A program made the position numbers and the translations under genes. Under the pieces are notes generated by a model. The model was not told the DNA's origin and ran no database searches. It saw nothing but the letters and a program-made list of their open reading frames with translations. Below, piece after piece: positions 1-7,731 of a stretch of 38,379 nucleotides of DNA. Origin of the DNA: Candidatus Eisenbergiella stercoravium (lineage in GTDB: Bacteria > Bacillota > Clostridia > Lachnospirales > Lachnospiraceae); NCBI GenBank assembly GCA_019113175.1, contig DXHY01000079.1:1-38379 (forward strand). The letters are read 5' to 3'. Each line of letters starts with the position of its first letter. Within the stretch, counting starts at the first letter, position 1.

Positions 1-23
1 TTCCGGAGCGTAAGCGACGGGGC

Positions 24-129
24 GAAGAGAAATCGCGAATGCGATTTCTCTTCTGCCATCAGAGCAATTTGTGACGCTCCGGCACAAATTGCCGTGTGAA
101 AAATAAGCCATCGGGCTTATTTTTCACAC
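24..129. repeat. Array of three adjacent perfect hairpins
   Basis: Three perfect inverted repeats follow one another. The arms are 24-36/41-53 (13 bp, loop GAAT), 64-73/83-92 (10 bp, 9-nt loop) and 94-109/114-129 (16 bp, loop ATCG). The loop of the second (75-82, CGCTCCGG) is also complementary to 3-10 (CCGGAGCG), so a larger fold is possible. No U-run follows any arm, so these are not ordinary terminators. The element may begin before the window. The stretch 130-240 holds nothing else I recognise. Confidence 0.75.
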
Positions 130-249
130 TACACCCTGCCCGTGCGTCTGCAGCGTGGACAGGAACCTATATGATCTGACACGCAATTTGGTTTTACAAA
201 GTAAACTTTTAATGCAAAATCATCTTCCCTCTGTTTCTTCTGATTCCGG

Positions 250-278
250 TTGCCGGAAACGGCAAAACTTTATATAAT
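250..278 (+). promoter_or_regulatory. Predicted promoter of the CBM9-like gene, with overlapping inverted repeat
   Basis: A TTGCCG box (250-255) lies 17 bp upstream of TATAAT (273-278), 62 bp before the start codon at 341. Two inverted repeats overlap the -35 box: TTCCGG/CCGGAA (244-249/253-258) and TTGCCG/CGGCAA around a GAAA loop (250-255/260-265). They could be an operator. Confidence 0.55.
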
Positions 279-340
279 AGTCCTGAAAAAATATGCCAGA
301 GCCCGGCAGCTTCGGGATTCTGGCAGAAAAGGGGGAAAAC

Positions 341-955
341 ATGTATCAGATCAGAAAAATCCAGTCCCGGCAGGAAATCGATTCCTGTGAACCGTTCCGC
401 ATCACCCATTACATGTGGAACAGCAAAAGAAGACCCGCAGTATCCGGAAAAATGGGGTACATACCGGGAGAGGGCTTCTATGTCCGTATGATCTGTGAAG
501 AAGAAAATCCACTGGCCACCTATACGAATTATATGGATCCGGTCTGCAACGACAGCGCAATGGAGGTTTTTCTGGCGTTTCCGGAGGAAGGAGAACGCCT
601 TGACAACAATGTGATGTATCTGAATTTTGAAGCAAATTCAAACGGCGCGCTGTATTCCGCTTATGGAAAAGGAAGAAAGGGCAGGAGTCCCATGCCTGAA
701 GGGTATCTTCCGGAATGCGGCGTTCGGACAGAGGTGGAGAAGGACTGCTGGAGCCTGTCGTTCCTGATTCCTGAAGCGTATCTGAAGAAAGAATGCGGCG
801 TTACGACGCTGGATGAAAATACAGAGATGTACTGCAATTTTTACAAGATTTCCGAAACGCCTGAAATTGAGCACTACGGCAGCTTTCATCTGATTGAGAA
901 TGAAACGCCGAATTTCCATCTTCCTCTTTATTTTGAACGGTGTCGGATTGGATGA
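341..955 (+). CDS. Carbohydrate-binding family 9-like protein, no signal peptide
   Basis: This encodes about 204 residues. The start at 341 is chosen because a GGGGG-type Shine-Dalgarno lies just upstream; an earlier in-frame ATG at 293 has none. The sequence resembles the stand-alone CBM9-like family: a single beta-sandwich with an N-terminal W-N-S-K-R-P segment, a central EVFLAFPEEG stretch, an F-E-A-N motif and a C-terminal HY-G-SFHLIENE. No signal peptide, lipobox or membrane segment is visible, so it is predicted cytosolic, unlike CBM9 modules attached to secreted xylanases. It is monocistronic, with a promoter in front and a shared terminator behind. Sugar binding is inferred from the family and the ligand is unknown. 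Confidence 0.7.
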   Translation: MYQIRKIQSRQEIDSCEPFRITHYMWNSKRRPAVSGKMGYIPGEGFYVRMICEEENPLATYTNYMDPVCNDSAMEVFLAFPEEGERLDNNVMYLNFEANSNGALYSAYGKGRKGRSPMPEGYLPECGVRTEVEKDCWSLSFLIPEAYLKKECGVTTLDENTEMYCNFYKISETPEIEHYGSFHLIENETPNFHLPLYFERCRIG

Positions 956-961
956 CGGGGG

Positions 962-1010
962 AAAAAGAGAGCCTGAGGAAGAATATCTATATCTTCAAGG
1001 CTCTCTTTTT
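962..1010. terminator. Bidirectional terminator between convergent genes
   Basis: A 13-bp perfect stem (AAAAAGAGAGCCT 962-974 with its complement 998-1010) is bounded by A- and T-runs. A second short stem can form inside it. It lies directly between the stop of the CBM9-like gene and the stop of the convergent hydrolase, so it can serve both strands. Confidence 0.85.
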
Positions 1011-1762
1011 CATGAATTCATATGCTCATGTATAAAGCCCATCGTCATACCCTCCATCCGTCTGTCCCCATTTTCCGAAAAGCCATGCCCTTCGTTCCGG
1101 AAGATTTCAAGCCGGGCATTGGGATACCGGGAGGCCGCCCATTCGCTGTAGGAAAGCGGCACCACATCATCCTCCGTCCCATGCATGATCAGAACATCCT
1201 TCGAAAAGGCTCCAATCTCCTCCTGGATGGAAAAGTCATGGATGGACTCGAAAAATACCCGGCCGAGCGGCATGCCCCAGTGATCCTGAGCGTCGGGAAT
1301 TTCCTCCCGCGTGGGAAAACGTTTTTTCCAGTCGTCGGCGATGCAAAACGCAGGATAAAGCAGGATCAGCCCTCGGATGTCGCTGCCCCGTTCCTCCGCA
1401 GCCAGTGCGGAGACCATACCGCCCTGGCTTGCGCCGAACAGAAAAATATTTTCCGAATCCACGCATTCCCATGCCTTTACTTCATCCAGAACGGCATACA
1501 GATCCTCTTTTTCGGTGAAAAGCGTCATTTTCGTTGTGGGAAATCCGCTCTGATCCCTGAGGCTTCCACCGCAAAAGGTAAAGCAGACGGCTCCGATTCC
1601 ATTTTCCGCAAAATACGCGGCAGAAGTATCAAAGTCTGTTTTGCAGCCGTTATAGCCATGACTGAAGAGGATGACCGGAAACCTGTGAGCGGCCTCCGGC
1701 CTGTAAAAAACAGCGTCAACGCATCTTCCGTGGTGGGGGATTTGAAATTCCTGAATCTGCAT
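1010..1762 (-). CDS. Alpha/beta hydrolase, esterase-like
   Basis: A 250-residue alpha/beta-hydrolase. The nucleophile elbow G-A-S-Q-G-G places Ser at residue 112. The acid is probably Asp198 in H-G-T-E-D-D, and the base is His226 in E-G-H-G-F. The H-G-Y-N-G loop at 35-39 would form the oxyanion hole. Length and motif spacing fit small cytosolic serine esterases of the cinnamoyl-esterase/dienelactone-hydrolase type. There is no signal peptide. The ATG follows AAGGAGA at 8 nt. Substrate is not predictable; an acyl or feruloyl ester is one option because plant-polymer genes lie elsewhere in the window. Confidence 0.8.
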   Translation of the reverse strand: MQIQEFQIPHHGRCVDAVFYRPEAAHRFPVILFSHGYNGCKTDFDTSAAYFAENGIGAVCFTFCGGSLRDQSGFPTTKMTLFTEKEDLYAVLDEVKAWECVDSENIFLFGASQGGMVSALAAEERGSDIRGLILLYPAFCIADDWKKRFPTREEIPDAQDHWGMPLGRVFFESIHDFSIQEEIGAFSKDVLIMHGTEDDVVPLSYSEWAASRYPNARLEIFRNEGHGFSENGDRRMEGMTMGFIHEHMNS

Positions 1763-1831
1763 GATATTTTCTCCTTTTCCGGCAGAGGACTCGTCGCCGG
1801 AGGTTCTCTTACCTTATTATAATTATAATCT

Positions 1832-1860
1832 ATTTTATCATTGGGGAAGAGCGTCTACAA
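1832..1860 (-). promoter_or_regulatory. Possible promoter of the alpha/beta hydrolase
   Basis: Read on the - strand, TTGTAG (1855-1860) lies 17 bp from TAAAAT (1832-1837). Several other A/T-rich boxes, including TATAAT words at 1817-1828, could serve instead. The rest of the 1861-1977 gap shows nothing recognisable. Confidence 0.35.
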
Positions 1861-1977
1861 TACCTCGGCGGAGAACGGCAATTCCTCAGACCGTGTTGTG
1901 AAACATATTGTAGGTTCTGGCGCTTTTAAGAAACAAAGCACAGTCCAAATGAGGACAGAAAGCCTGGAATTTTACTT

Positions 1978-2415
1978 TCATGCCTGTTGGTCGTTATTTT
2001 CAATATAGCGTATCATACCCGCGCCGCTATGATCATCGGGCCTCATTTCAAATCCCAGTTTTTTATAGAACCCTTCTCTGCCCTTTGCGACCATGAGGCC
2101 GACTGTGGTAAAAGTTCCGGTGGAGGTGTGCAGGTAAATATACTGAAGCAGCCTTTTTACAATATTTTTCCCGATTCCCTTTCCCTGATACTCCGGAAGC
2201 ACTGCCATGTCCTGAATATACCAGTACATGGCTCCATCCCCTACGAGCCGTCCCATTCCAACCGCTTTTTCCTCACAGAAGGCGGTCACGTTATAGAGGC
2301 CTGCCCGCAGGGCTGTTTCCGCCTGCGGAAGAGGTGTGGCGACACGGCCCACTGCGATGCGAAGCCGGATGAAATCTTCCGGACTCAGACAATTTTCCCT
2401 GTACTCTATATCCAT
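1978..2415 (-). CDS. GNAT family N-acetyltransferase
   Basis: A 145-residue protein of the GCN5-related acetyltransferase fold, which transfers acetyl from acetyl-CoA to an amine. Motif A is clear: an I-Q-D-M-A-V-L-P strand followed by the pyrophosphate loop Q-G-K-G-I-G at 77-82. A C-terminal F-Y-K-K-L-G-F segment (about 116-122) is typical of the family. The ATG follows AAAGGA at 8 nt, and a promoter-like pair lies upstream. It is monocistronic and divergent from the ribosomal operon. The acceptor substrate cannot be told from sequence. Confidence 0.85.
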   Translation of the reverse strand: MDIEYRENCLSPEDFIRLRIAVGRVATPLPQAETALRAGLYNVTAFCEEKAVGMGRLVGDGAMYWYIQDMAVLPEYQGKGIGKNIVKRLLQYIYLHTSTGTFTTVGLMVAKGREGFYKKLGFEMRPDDHSGAGMIRYIENNDQQA

Positions 2416-2460
2416 ATCTGTTATCCTTTCTCTACGGGTTTGCTTCTATAATATATTTTA

Positions 2461-2490
2461 ATACTACTTTCCGCATAATAGTGTTGTCAA
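2461..2490 (-). promoter_or_regulatory. Predicted promoter of the GNAT gene
   Basis: On the - strand a consensus TTGACA (2485-2490) is separated by 18 bp from TAGTAT (2461-2466), about 45 bp upstream of the GNAT start codon. Confidence 0.6.
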
Positions 2491-2608
2491 TCCGGTATGG
2501 AAGATAAAAAGCGGGAATTCTGTTTTAAACCGTATCAGATGTAACGCCTGTGCGGTTCGATTCCGAACGCAGCTGAATCAGAGAGTCGTCCACGCGGGGG
2601 GGCGCCAT

Positions 2609-2721
2609 GCGCAGCTCGAAGCCGCTGCGCGGCATCTCGCTTACGGGCTTCGCCCTATGTGAATATTTACCGAAAAACTGCTTCGCAAGCAAGCTTGCAC
2701 GCAGCTTTTCGGTAAATATTC
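2609..2721. repeat. Second hairpin array, upstream of the S10 promoter
   Basis: Three inverted repeats in a row: GCGCAGC arms 2609-2615/2624-2630, GGGC/GCCC arms 2645-2648/2652-2655, and a long stem with arms 2661-2681 and 2701-2721 matching at 20 of 21 positions. A small GCAAGC/GCTTGC stem can nest in the last loop. No U-tract follows. The block sits about 40 bp before the rpsJ promoter. An open frame on the - strand across it looks like an artefact of the repeats. Confidence 0.7.
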
Positions 2722-2761
2722 CCGCATGGCTCAACTTTCGAAAAATTTTTCCAAAATCCCC

Positions 2762-2790
2762 TTGCATTTTTCGGAAACACCCGGTATAAT
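2762..2790 (+). promoter_or_regulatory. S10 superoperon promoter
   Basis: TTGCAT (2762-2767), a 17-bp spacer and a perfect TATAAT (2785-2790). Transcription would start near 2797, giving a leader of about 300 nt before rpsJ. No comparably strong promoter is seen closer to rpsJ. Confidence 0.8.
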
Positions 2791-2796
2791 ACTTCA

Positions 2797-3096
2797 TGCT
2801 GTGACATGATAGCTGTGAAGCGTGAGGTTGCTGCCGCGAGGCAGGTTTTTCCGTGGAGCGAATGTCAAGAGGCCGGAACGTTGCCCGGCCGGGAAACCTG
2901 ACGACAAGTCACTGTACAAACAATAAGGTCTGTAGATATACAGAAACAACCGATGTGAAAAGGTCCGAAAGAGGGTCTGATGAGCCCTGAAGTCGCAGAA
3001 TGCGAGAGCGTTCAAGTATAGGACACACACGGGAGAGTGTACAGTCACCGCTTGTCGTACTTAAAAGAAAAGTGCGAAAAGGAGGCGACTTTTTTT
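2797..3096 (+). promoter_or_regulatory. Structured 5' leader of the S10 operon
   Basis: A roughly 300-nt untranslated leader. Visible elements: CTGCC/GGCAG closed by a GCGA tetraloop (2831-2844); GGCCGG/CCGGCC (2871-2876/2885-2890); and an outer pairing of 2842-2852 (CAGGTTTTTCC) with 2891-2900 (GGGAAACCTG). The segment AGGTT at 2825-2829 could compete for the same AAACCT partner, so alternative folds exist. Near the start codon, TCGTACTT (3055-3062) pairs with AAGTGCGA (3070-3077) just before the GGAGG at 3081-3085. Ribosomal-protein operons are commonly autoregulated through such leaders (L4 in E. coli); the effector here is inferred, not shown. Confidence 0.6.
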
Positions 3097-3414
3097 ATGG
3101 CAAATCAGGTGATGAGAATTACATTAAAAGCTTATGACCATCAGCTTGTTGATGCATCTGCCAAAAAAATCATCGAAACAGTAAAGAAGAACGGAGCACA
3201 GGTGAGCGGGCCCGTGCCGCTTCCCACCAAGAAGGAAGTGGTTACCATTCTGAGAGCGGTACACAAGTACAAAGACTCCAGAGAGCAGTTCGAGCAGAGA
3301 ACCCACAAGAGACTGATCGACATCATCGCTCCCACAAACAAGACGGTTGATGCGCTGCAGAGGCTGGAGATGCCTGCCGGCGTTTACATCGACATCAAGA
3401 TGAAGAACAAATAA
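3097..3414 (+). CDS. rpsJ: 30S ribosomal protein S10
   Basis: A 105-residue S10, first gene of the superoperon. The start at 3097 gives the family N-terminus ([15 protein letters not shown]) and is preceded by GGAGG at 11 nt; an upstream in-frame ATG at 3037 lies in the leader. Conserved stretches include S-G-P-V-P-L-P-T-K, the H-K-R-L-I-D-I basic segment and the [10 protein letters not shown]-terminus. S10 sits in the 30S head and, as NusE, also takes part in transcription antitermination. Confidence 0.98.
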   Translation: MANQVMRITLKAYDHQLVDASAKKIIETVKKNGAQVSGPVPLPTKKEVVTILRAVHKYKDSREQFEQRTHKRLIDIIAPTNKTVDALQRLEMPAGVYIDIKMKNK

Positions 3415-3438
3415 AACCTCTACAAAGACGTATGAACA

Positions 3439-3568
3439 GCAAATCGCAAAGCGATTTGCCGAAGAATGCGGCACGCATTCTTCCCGCATTCTAAGTGGAA
3501 GCGATTTGCCGAAGAATGCATACCGCATTCTTCCCGCGCTTTGAACGGAAGCGGTTGGCGCAAACCGC
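3439..3568. repeat. Tandem 50-bp hairpin repeat in the rpsJ-rplC spacer
   Basis: Two direct 50-bp units (3450-3499 and 3500-3549) share the word AGCGATTTGCCGAAGAATGC and a CGCATTCTTCCCGC block; a partial third begins at 3550. Each unit contains a GAAGAATGC/GCATTCTTC hairpin (3461-3483 and 3511-3533). A GCAAATCGC/GCGATTTGC hairpin (3439-3459) precedes them and a GCGGTT/AACCGC hairpin (3551-3568) follows. No ORF or U-tract is present. The rest of the 200-bp spacer holds only the rplC ribosome-binding site. Confidence 0.8.
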
Positions 3569-3614
3569 GCGAGAGTTCTGTTCCGCTATGTAGAACACAA
3601 GGAGGTAAACATTC

Positions 3615-4298
3615 ATGAACAAGGCAATTTTGGCTACTAAGGTCGGAATGACCCAGATTTTCACAGAAGACGGCACGCTGGTTCCGGTTACCGTTCTTCA
3701 GGCAGGTCCCTGCGTGGTGACGCAGATCAAGACCGTTGAGAACGACGGCTACAGCGCAGTGCAGGTCGGCTTCGCTGACAAGAAGGAAAGAATCGTCAAC
3801 AGAGACAAGGGCGGAAAGAAAGAGGTCATTCACAGACACGGCGTGAACAAGGCGCTGAAGGGCCATTTCGATAAGGCTGGCGTTTCCTGCAAGAGATATG
3901 TTAGAGAGTTCAAGTTCGACAACGCATCCGAGTATGCGCTGGCACAGGAGATCAAGGCAGACATCTTCGCTGCAGGTGATAAGGTGGATGCAACCGCGAT
4001 TTCCAAAGGTAAGGGATTCCAGGGCGCCATTAAGAGACATGGCCAGCACAGAGGCCCCATGGCTCACGGCTCCAAATTCCATCGTCATCAGGGTTCCAAC
4101 GGAGCATGCTCCTCTCCGAGCCGCGTGTTCAAGGGAAAGGGAATGCCTGGACACATGGGCTGCGTAAGAGTTACCGTGCAGAATCTGGAAGTGGTAAGAG
4201 TTGACGCTGAACAGAATCTGCTTCTGGTAAAAGGTGCGGTGCCCGGCCCTAAGAAAGCACTGGTAACCATCAAAGAGACCACCAGAATGGATGCTTAA
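3615..4298 (+). CDS. rplC: 50S ribosomal protein L3
   Basis: A 227-residue L3, slightly longer than the usual 205-215. The ATG follows AAGGAGG at 9 nt. The N-terminus ([16 protein letters not shown]) and the extended loop [13 protein letters not shown], which reaches toward the peptidyl-transferase centre, are clear, as is the G-K-G-M-P-G-H-M-G motif. L3 is an early 50S assembly protein that binds 23S rRNA. It is separated from rpsJ by an unusual 200-bp repeat spacer and followed 29 bp later by rplD. Confidence 0.98.
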   Translation: MNKAILATKVGMTQIFTEDGTLVPVTVLQAGPCVVTQIKTVENDGYSAVQVGFADKKERIVNRDKGGKKEVIHRHGVNKALKGHFDKAGVSCKRYVREFKFDNASEYALAQEIKADIFAAGDKVDATAISKGKGFQGAIKRHGQHRGPMAHGSKFHRHQGSNGACSSPSRVFKGKGMPGHMGCVRVTVQNLEVVRVDAEQNLLLVKGAVPGPKKALVTIKETTRMDA

Positions 4299-4327
4299 AT
4301 TAGGGAAGAAAGGAGGAACTAACAACA

Positions 4328-4948
4328 ATGGCTAACGTAGTTGTTTACAATATGGAAGGCAATGAAGTCGGAACCATCGAGTTAAGCGATGCAGTATTCG
4401 GCGTAGAAGTGAACGAACACCTGGTTCACATGGCAGTTGTTCAGCAGCTTGCCAATAACCGTCAGGGAACACAGAAAGCCAAGACCCGTTCCGAGGTATC
4501 CGGCGGCGGAAGAAAGCCCTGGAGACAGAAGGGAACCGGCCATGCGAGACAGGGATCAACCAGAGCTCCTCAGTGGACCGGCGGCGGAGTGGTTTTTGCT
4601 CCCGTTCCGAGAGATTATTCCTTCAAGCTGAACAAGAAGGAAAAGAGAGCTGCCCTGAAGTCCGCGCTGACCAGCAGGGTGCAGGCGAACAAGCTCATCG
4701 TTGTTGACGAGCTGAAGTTTGACGGAATCAAGACCAAGAGCTTCAAGCAGGTGATGGATAACCTGAAGGTGGAAAAGGGTCTTGTGGTCATTAACGAGAA
4801 CGATGCAAATGTGGTACTGAGCGCCAGAAACCTTCCCACGATCAACACGACGCTGACCAGCACGCTGAACGTGTACGATGTGATGAAGGCCGGCACGGTT
4901 GTCCTGACGAAGGATGCCGTTAAGACGATCGAGGAGGTGTACGCATAA
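4328..4948 (+). CDS. rplD: 50S ribosomal protein L4
   Basis: A 206-residue L4. The long internal loop that lines the peptide exit tunnel is recognisable as a glycine/arginine-rich stretch with [15 protein letters not shown] (about residues 60-80). The C-terminal globular half carries the N-L-P-T-I-N / N-V-Y-D-V region. In E. coli L4 represses its own operon through the S10 leader; whether that holds here is unknown. The stop codon overlaps the rplW start by one base, implying translational coupling. Confidence 0.98.
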   Translation: MANVVVYNMEGNEVGTIELSDAVFGVEVNEHLVHMAVVQQLANNRQGTQKAKTRSEVSGGGRKPWRQKGTGHARQGSTRAPQWTGGGVVFAPVPRDYSFKLNKKEKRAALKSALTSRVQANKLIVVDELKFDGIKTKSFKQVMDNLKVEKGLVVINENDANVVLSARNLPTINTTLTSTLNVYDVMKAGTVVLTKDAVKTIEEVYA

Positions 4949-5247
4949 TGGCTGATATTAAATATTATGATGTCATCCTCAAACCCGTCATCACTGAGAA
5001 GAGCATGGCAGGTATGGGAGATAAGAAATATACGTTCCTTGTTCATCCCGATGCGACCAAGAATCAGATCAAGGAAGCTGTGGAAAAGATGTTCGAGGGA
5101 ACCAAGGTCAAGAGCGTAAATACGATGAACTGCGAAGGCAAGAACAGAAGACGCGGCATGGTGGTTGGAAAGACTGCCAGGACCAAGAAGGCAATTGTTG
5201 CCCTGACTGCTGACAGCAAGGAAATCGAAATTTTCGCAGGGCTGTAA
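4948..5247 (+). CDS. rplW: 50S ribosomal protein L23
   Basis: A 99-residue L23 of normal length with conserved [19 protein letters not shown] and V-N-T-M-N-C-E-G-K motifs. It lies at the exit-tunnel rim and is a docking site for trigger factor and SRP. Its ATG overlaps the rplD stop (TAATG). The 151-bp spacer that follows holds a stem-loop. Confidence 0.98.
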   Translation: MADIKYYDVILKPVITEKSMAGMGDKKYTFLVHPDATKNQIKEAVEKMFEGTKVKSVNTMNCEGKNRRRGMVVGKTARTKKAIVALTADSKEIEIFAGL

Positions 5248-5264
5248 GCCGGACCTGAAAGGAA

Positions 5265-5302
5265 TATGAAGATGGACAGGGCGGACGCCCGACATTTTCA
5301 TA
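5265..5302 (+). other. Stem-loop in the rplW-rplB spacer
   Basis: Arms TATGAAGATG (5265-5274) and CATTTTCATA (5293-5302) pair at 9 of 10 positions, and a GGGC/GCCC pair can form inside. No U-tract follows, so an RNA-processing or stability role is more likely than termination. The rest of the spacer to 5398 shows only the rplB ribosome-binding site. Confidence 0.5.
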
Positions 5303-5398
5303 AGCAGGAAACACACGGGACGGTTTAACGGTTCCGGTTTTCCGAATTAAGTGCAGATCAAGCACGACAATAAATGATAGAGAAAAGGAGAAAACATC

Positions 5399-6241
5399 AT
5401 GGGAATTAAGACTTACAACCCATATACACCTTCCAGAAGAAACATGACTGGCTCCGATTTCGCTGAGATCACGAAGACGACTCCTGAGAAGAGCCTGTGC
5501 GTTTCCCTGAAGAAGAACGCCGGACGTAACAACCAGGGTAAGATCACCGTGAGACATCGCGGAGGCGGAAACAGAAGAAAATACAGAGTAATCGACTTTA
5601 AGAGATATAAGGATGATGTGCCTGCAACCGTAATCGGTATCGAGTACGATCCCAACAGAACGGCCAATATCGCCCTGATCTGCTATGCGGACGGCGAGAA
5701 GGCATATATCCTGGCTCCTGCAGGACTGAAGGATGGCATGAAGATCATGAATGGCCCTCACGCCGAAGTGAGAATCGGAAACTGCCTGCCTCTGTCCGAA
5801 ATTCCCGTTGGTACACAGGTACACAACGTTGAGTTGTATCCCGGAAAGGGCGGCCAGCTGGTTCGTTCCGCCGGAAACAGCGCACAGCTGATGGCTAAGG
5901 AAGGCAAGTACGCGACTCTGAGACTTCCTTCCGGAGAAATGAGAATGGTTCCTCTTGTATGCCGCGCAACCGTAGGTGTTGTCGGAAATGCGGATCATAA
6001 CCTGATCAACATCGGTAAGGCCGGACGTAAGCGCCACATGGGCATCCGTCCTACTGTCCGCGGTTCCGTCATGAACCCCAACGACCATCCGCATGGTGGT
6101 GGTGAAGGTAAGACCGGTATCGGACGTCCGGGCCCGAGCACTCCTTGGGGTAAGCCTGCACTCGGCTTGAAGACTCGTAAGAAGAAAAACAAATCCAACA
6201 AGCTGATTGTCAGAAGAAGAGACGGTAAGGCGATTAAATAA
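5399..6241 (+). CDS. rplB: 50S ribosomal protein L2
   Basis: A 280-residue L2 of typical length, one of the most conserved rRNA-binding proteins and needed for subunit association and peptidyl-transferase activity. The N-terminal OB-like domain has [12 protein letters not shown]; the SH3-like domain has [12 protein letters not shown]. The C-terminal segment [12 protein letters not shown] contains the functionally important histidine. The start follows AAAAGGAG at 8 nt. rpsS follows 14 bp later. Confidence 0.98.
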   Translation: MGIKTYNPYTPSRRNMTGSDFAEITKTTPEKSLCVSLKKNAGRNNQGKITVRHRGGGNRRKYRVIDFKRYKDDVPATVIGIEYDPNRTANIALICYADGEKAYILAPAGLKDGMKIMNGPHAEVRIGNCLPLSEIPVGTQVHNVELYPGKGGQLVRSAGNSAQLMAKEGKYATLRLPSGEMRMVPLVCRATVGVVGNADHNLINIGKAGRKRHMGIRPTVRGSVMNPNDHPHGGGEGKTGIGRPGPSTPWGKPALGLKTRKKKNKSNKLIVRRRDGKAIK

Positions 6242-6255
6242 GGAGGAAAGAATCA

Positions 6256-6537
6256 ATGGCTAGATCACTGAAAAAGGGACCGTTTGCAGATGCAAGCCTT
6301 CTCAAGAAAGTAGATGCAATGAATGCGGCCGGACAGAAGCAGGTTATCAAGACCTGGTCCCGCCGTTCCACAATCTTCCCGTCCTTTGTTGGACACACCA
6401 TCGCTGTCCATGACGGAAGAAAACATGTGCCTGTATATATTACTGAGGATATGGTTGGACACAAGCTGGGCGAGTTCGTGGCAACCAGAACCTACAGAGG
6501 ACATGGAAAAGACGAAAAGAAATCCAAGGTGAGGTAA
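6256..6537 (+). CDS. rpsS: 30S ribosomal protein S19
   Basis: A 93-residue S19 with the standard N-terminus ([10 protein letters not shown]) and conserved [19 protein letters not shown] and [10 protein letters not shown] motifs. It forms a complex with S13 in the 30S head near the A site. It is preceded by AAGGAGG and followed 19 bp later by rplV. Confidence 0.98.
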   Translation: MARSLKKGPFADASLLKKVDAMNAAGQKQVIKTWSRRSTIFPSFVGHTIAVHDGRKHVPVYITEDMVGHKLGEFVATRTYRGHGKDEKKSKVR

Positions 6538-6556
6538 TTGAAAGGAGGTTTTATCC

Positions 6557-6943
6557 ATGGCTAAGGGACATAGAACCCAGATTAAGAGAGAAAGAAATGC
6601 ACAGAAAGATACAAGACCTTCTGCAAAGTTATCCTACGCAAGGGTTTCTGTACAGAAAGCATGCTTCGTACTGGATGCCATCAGAGGCAAGGACGTTACG
6701 ACGGCACTGGCTATCCTGGAATACAACCCCAGATATGCTTCCAGCCTGATCAAGAAGCTTCTTGAGTCCGCGATTGCGAATGCGGAAAACAACAACGGCA
6801 TGAACAGAGATAACCTTTACATCGCCGAGTGCTTCGCAAACAAGGGACCTACGATGAAGAGAATTCATCCCAGAGCACAGGGAAGGGCTTACAGGATCGA
6901 AAAGAGAATGAGCCACATCACTCTGGTGCTGGACGAGAAATAA
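6557..6943 (+). CDS. rplV: 50S ribosomal protein L22
   Basis: A 128-residue L22. The beta-hairpin that reaches into the exit tunnel is present as P-T-M-K-R-I-H-P-R-A-Q-G-R-A (about 95-110), the region where macrolide-resistance changes occur; no deletion is apparent. The N-terminus has about 15 basic residues before the usual fold. The ATG follows AAAGGAGG. Confidence 0.98.
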   Translation: MAKGHRTQIKRERNAQKDTRPSAKLSYARVSVQKACFVLDAIRGKDVTTALAILEYNPRYASSLIKKLLESAIANAENNNGMNRDNLYIAECFANKGPTMKRIHPRAQGRAYRIEKRMSHITLVLDEK

Positions 6944-6974
6944 TCTGAGGAGGGAAATGCCTTTTCGCGGCGGC

Positions 6975-7034
6975 TGCCCGGGAAGCCGGGCACAGGACTG
7001 GGCGGACTGCCAGACCCGACAGGCCCCGCGGGGC
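6975..7034 (+). other. Two GC-rich hairpins in the rplV-rpsC spacer
   Basis: TGCCCGG/CCGGGCA (6975-6981/6986-6992) with a GAAG loop is a perfect 7-bp stem. A compact GCCCC/GGGGC stem lies near 7023-7034, just before the rpsC ribosome-binding site. Neither is followed by a U-run, so they look like operon-internal RNA structures. Confidence 0.45.
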
Positions 7035-7053
7035 AGAAATGAAAGGAGAAAAT

Positions 7054-7731
7054 ATGGGACAGAAAGTTAATCCTCATGGCCTGAGAGTCGGCGTTATCAA
7101 AGACTGGGATTCCAGATGGTATGCGGATGCTGAGTTTTCAGACTTTTTAGTAGAAGATTATAATATCAGAAAATTCTTAAAGAAAAAGCTTTACAGTGCC
7201 GGCGTTTCCAAGATTGAAATTGAGAGAGCGTCCGACAGAGTGAAGGTAATCCTTTATACGGCAAAGCCCGGCGTGGTAATCGGAAAGGGCGGCGCTGAGA
7301 TCGAAGTGACCAGAAAAGAGCTTTCCAGGCTCACCGATAAGAAGGTCCTGATCGACATCAAGGAGATCAAGAGACCTGACAGAGATGCGCAGCTTGTTGC
7401 GGAGAACATTGCGCAGCAGCTTGAAAACCGCGTTTCCTTCAGAAGAGCGATGAAGTCCTGCATGGGAAGAACCATGAAGGCCGGCGCGCTCGGCATCAAG
7501 ACCGCTGTGGCAGGCCGTCTGGGCGGAGCTGATATCGCACGTACCGAGTTCTACAGCGAGGGAACCATCCCGCTTCAGACGCTGAGAGCTGATATCGACT
7601 ACGGATTTGCAGAAGCTGACACCACTTACGGAAAGCTGGGCGTCAAGGTTTGGATTTATAAGGGAGAAGTTCTTCCTGCGAAGGGAAACAGTGAAGGAAA
7701 GAAGACTTCACCGGAAGGGAGCGATAAATAA
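7054..7731 (+). CDS. rpsC: 30S ribosomal protein S3
   Basis: A 225-residue S3. The start at 7054 gives the family N-terminus ([13 protein letters not shown]) after AAAGGAG; the upstream in-frame ATG at 7039 is unlikely. The type-II KH domain shows its G-x-x-G loop in V-V-I-G-K-G-G (about residue 72), and the C-terminal domain has [12 protein letters not shown]3 sits at the mRNA entry channel. Its stop overlaps the rplP start by one base. Confidence 0.98.
   Translation: MGQKVNPHGLRVGVIKDWDSRWYADAEFSDFLVEDYNIRKFLKKKLYSAGVSKIEIERASDRVKVILYTAKPGVVIGKGGAEIEVTRKELSRLTDKKVLIDIKEIKRPDRDAQLVAENIAQQLENRVSFRRAMKSCMGRTMKAGALGIKTAVAGRLGGADIARTEFYSEGTIPLQTLRADIDYGFAEADTTYGKLGVKVWIYKGEVLPAKGNSEGKKTSPEGSDK

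Noticed and set aside
24-129. Hairpin blocks as intrinsic terminators
   Set aside because: None of the stems is followed by a U-tract, unlike the clear terminators at 962, 20556, 25819 and 38338.
2525-2797. 90-codon open frame on the - strand between GNAT and rpsJ
   Set aside because: It runs through the hairpin block and the S10 promoter, has no ribosome-binding site, and its translation resembles no protein family.
3450-3568. Tandem repeats as a possible CRISPR array
   Set aside because: The two 50-bp units are contiguous with no unique spacers, and no cas gene is present.
3420-4328. Long - strand frame opposite rplC, and similar long frames opposite rplB, secY and GH112
   Set aside because: These are antisense shadows of strongly biased codons in well-supported genes.
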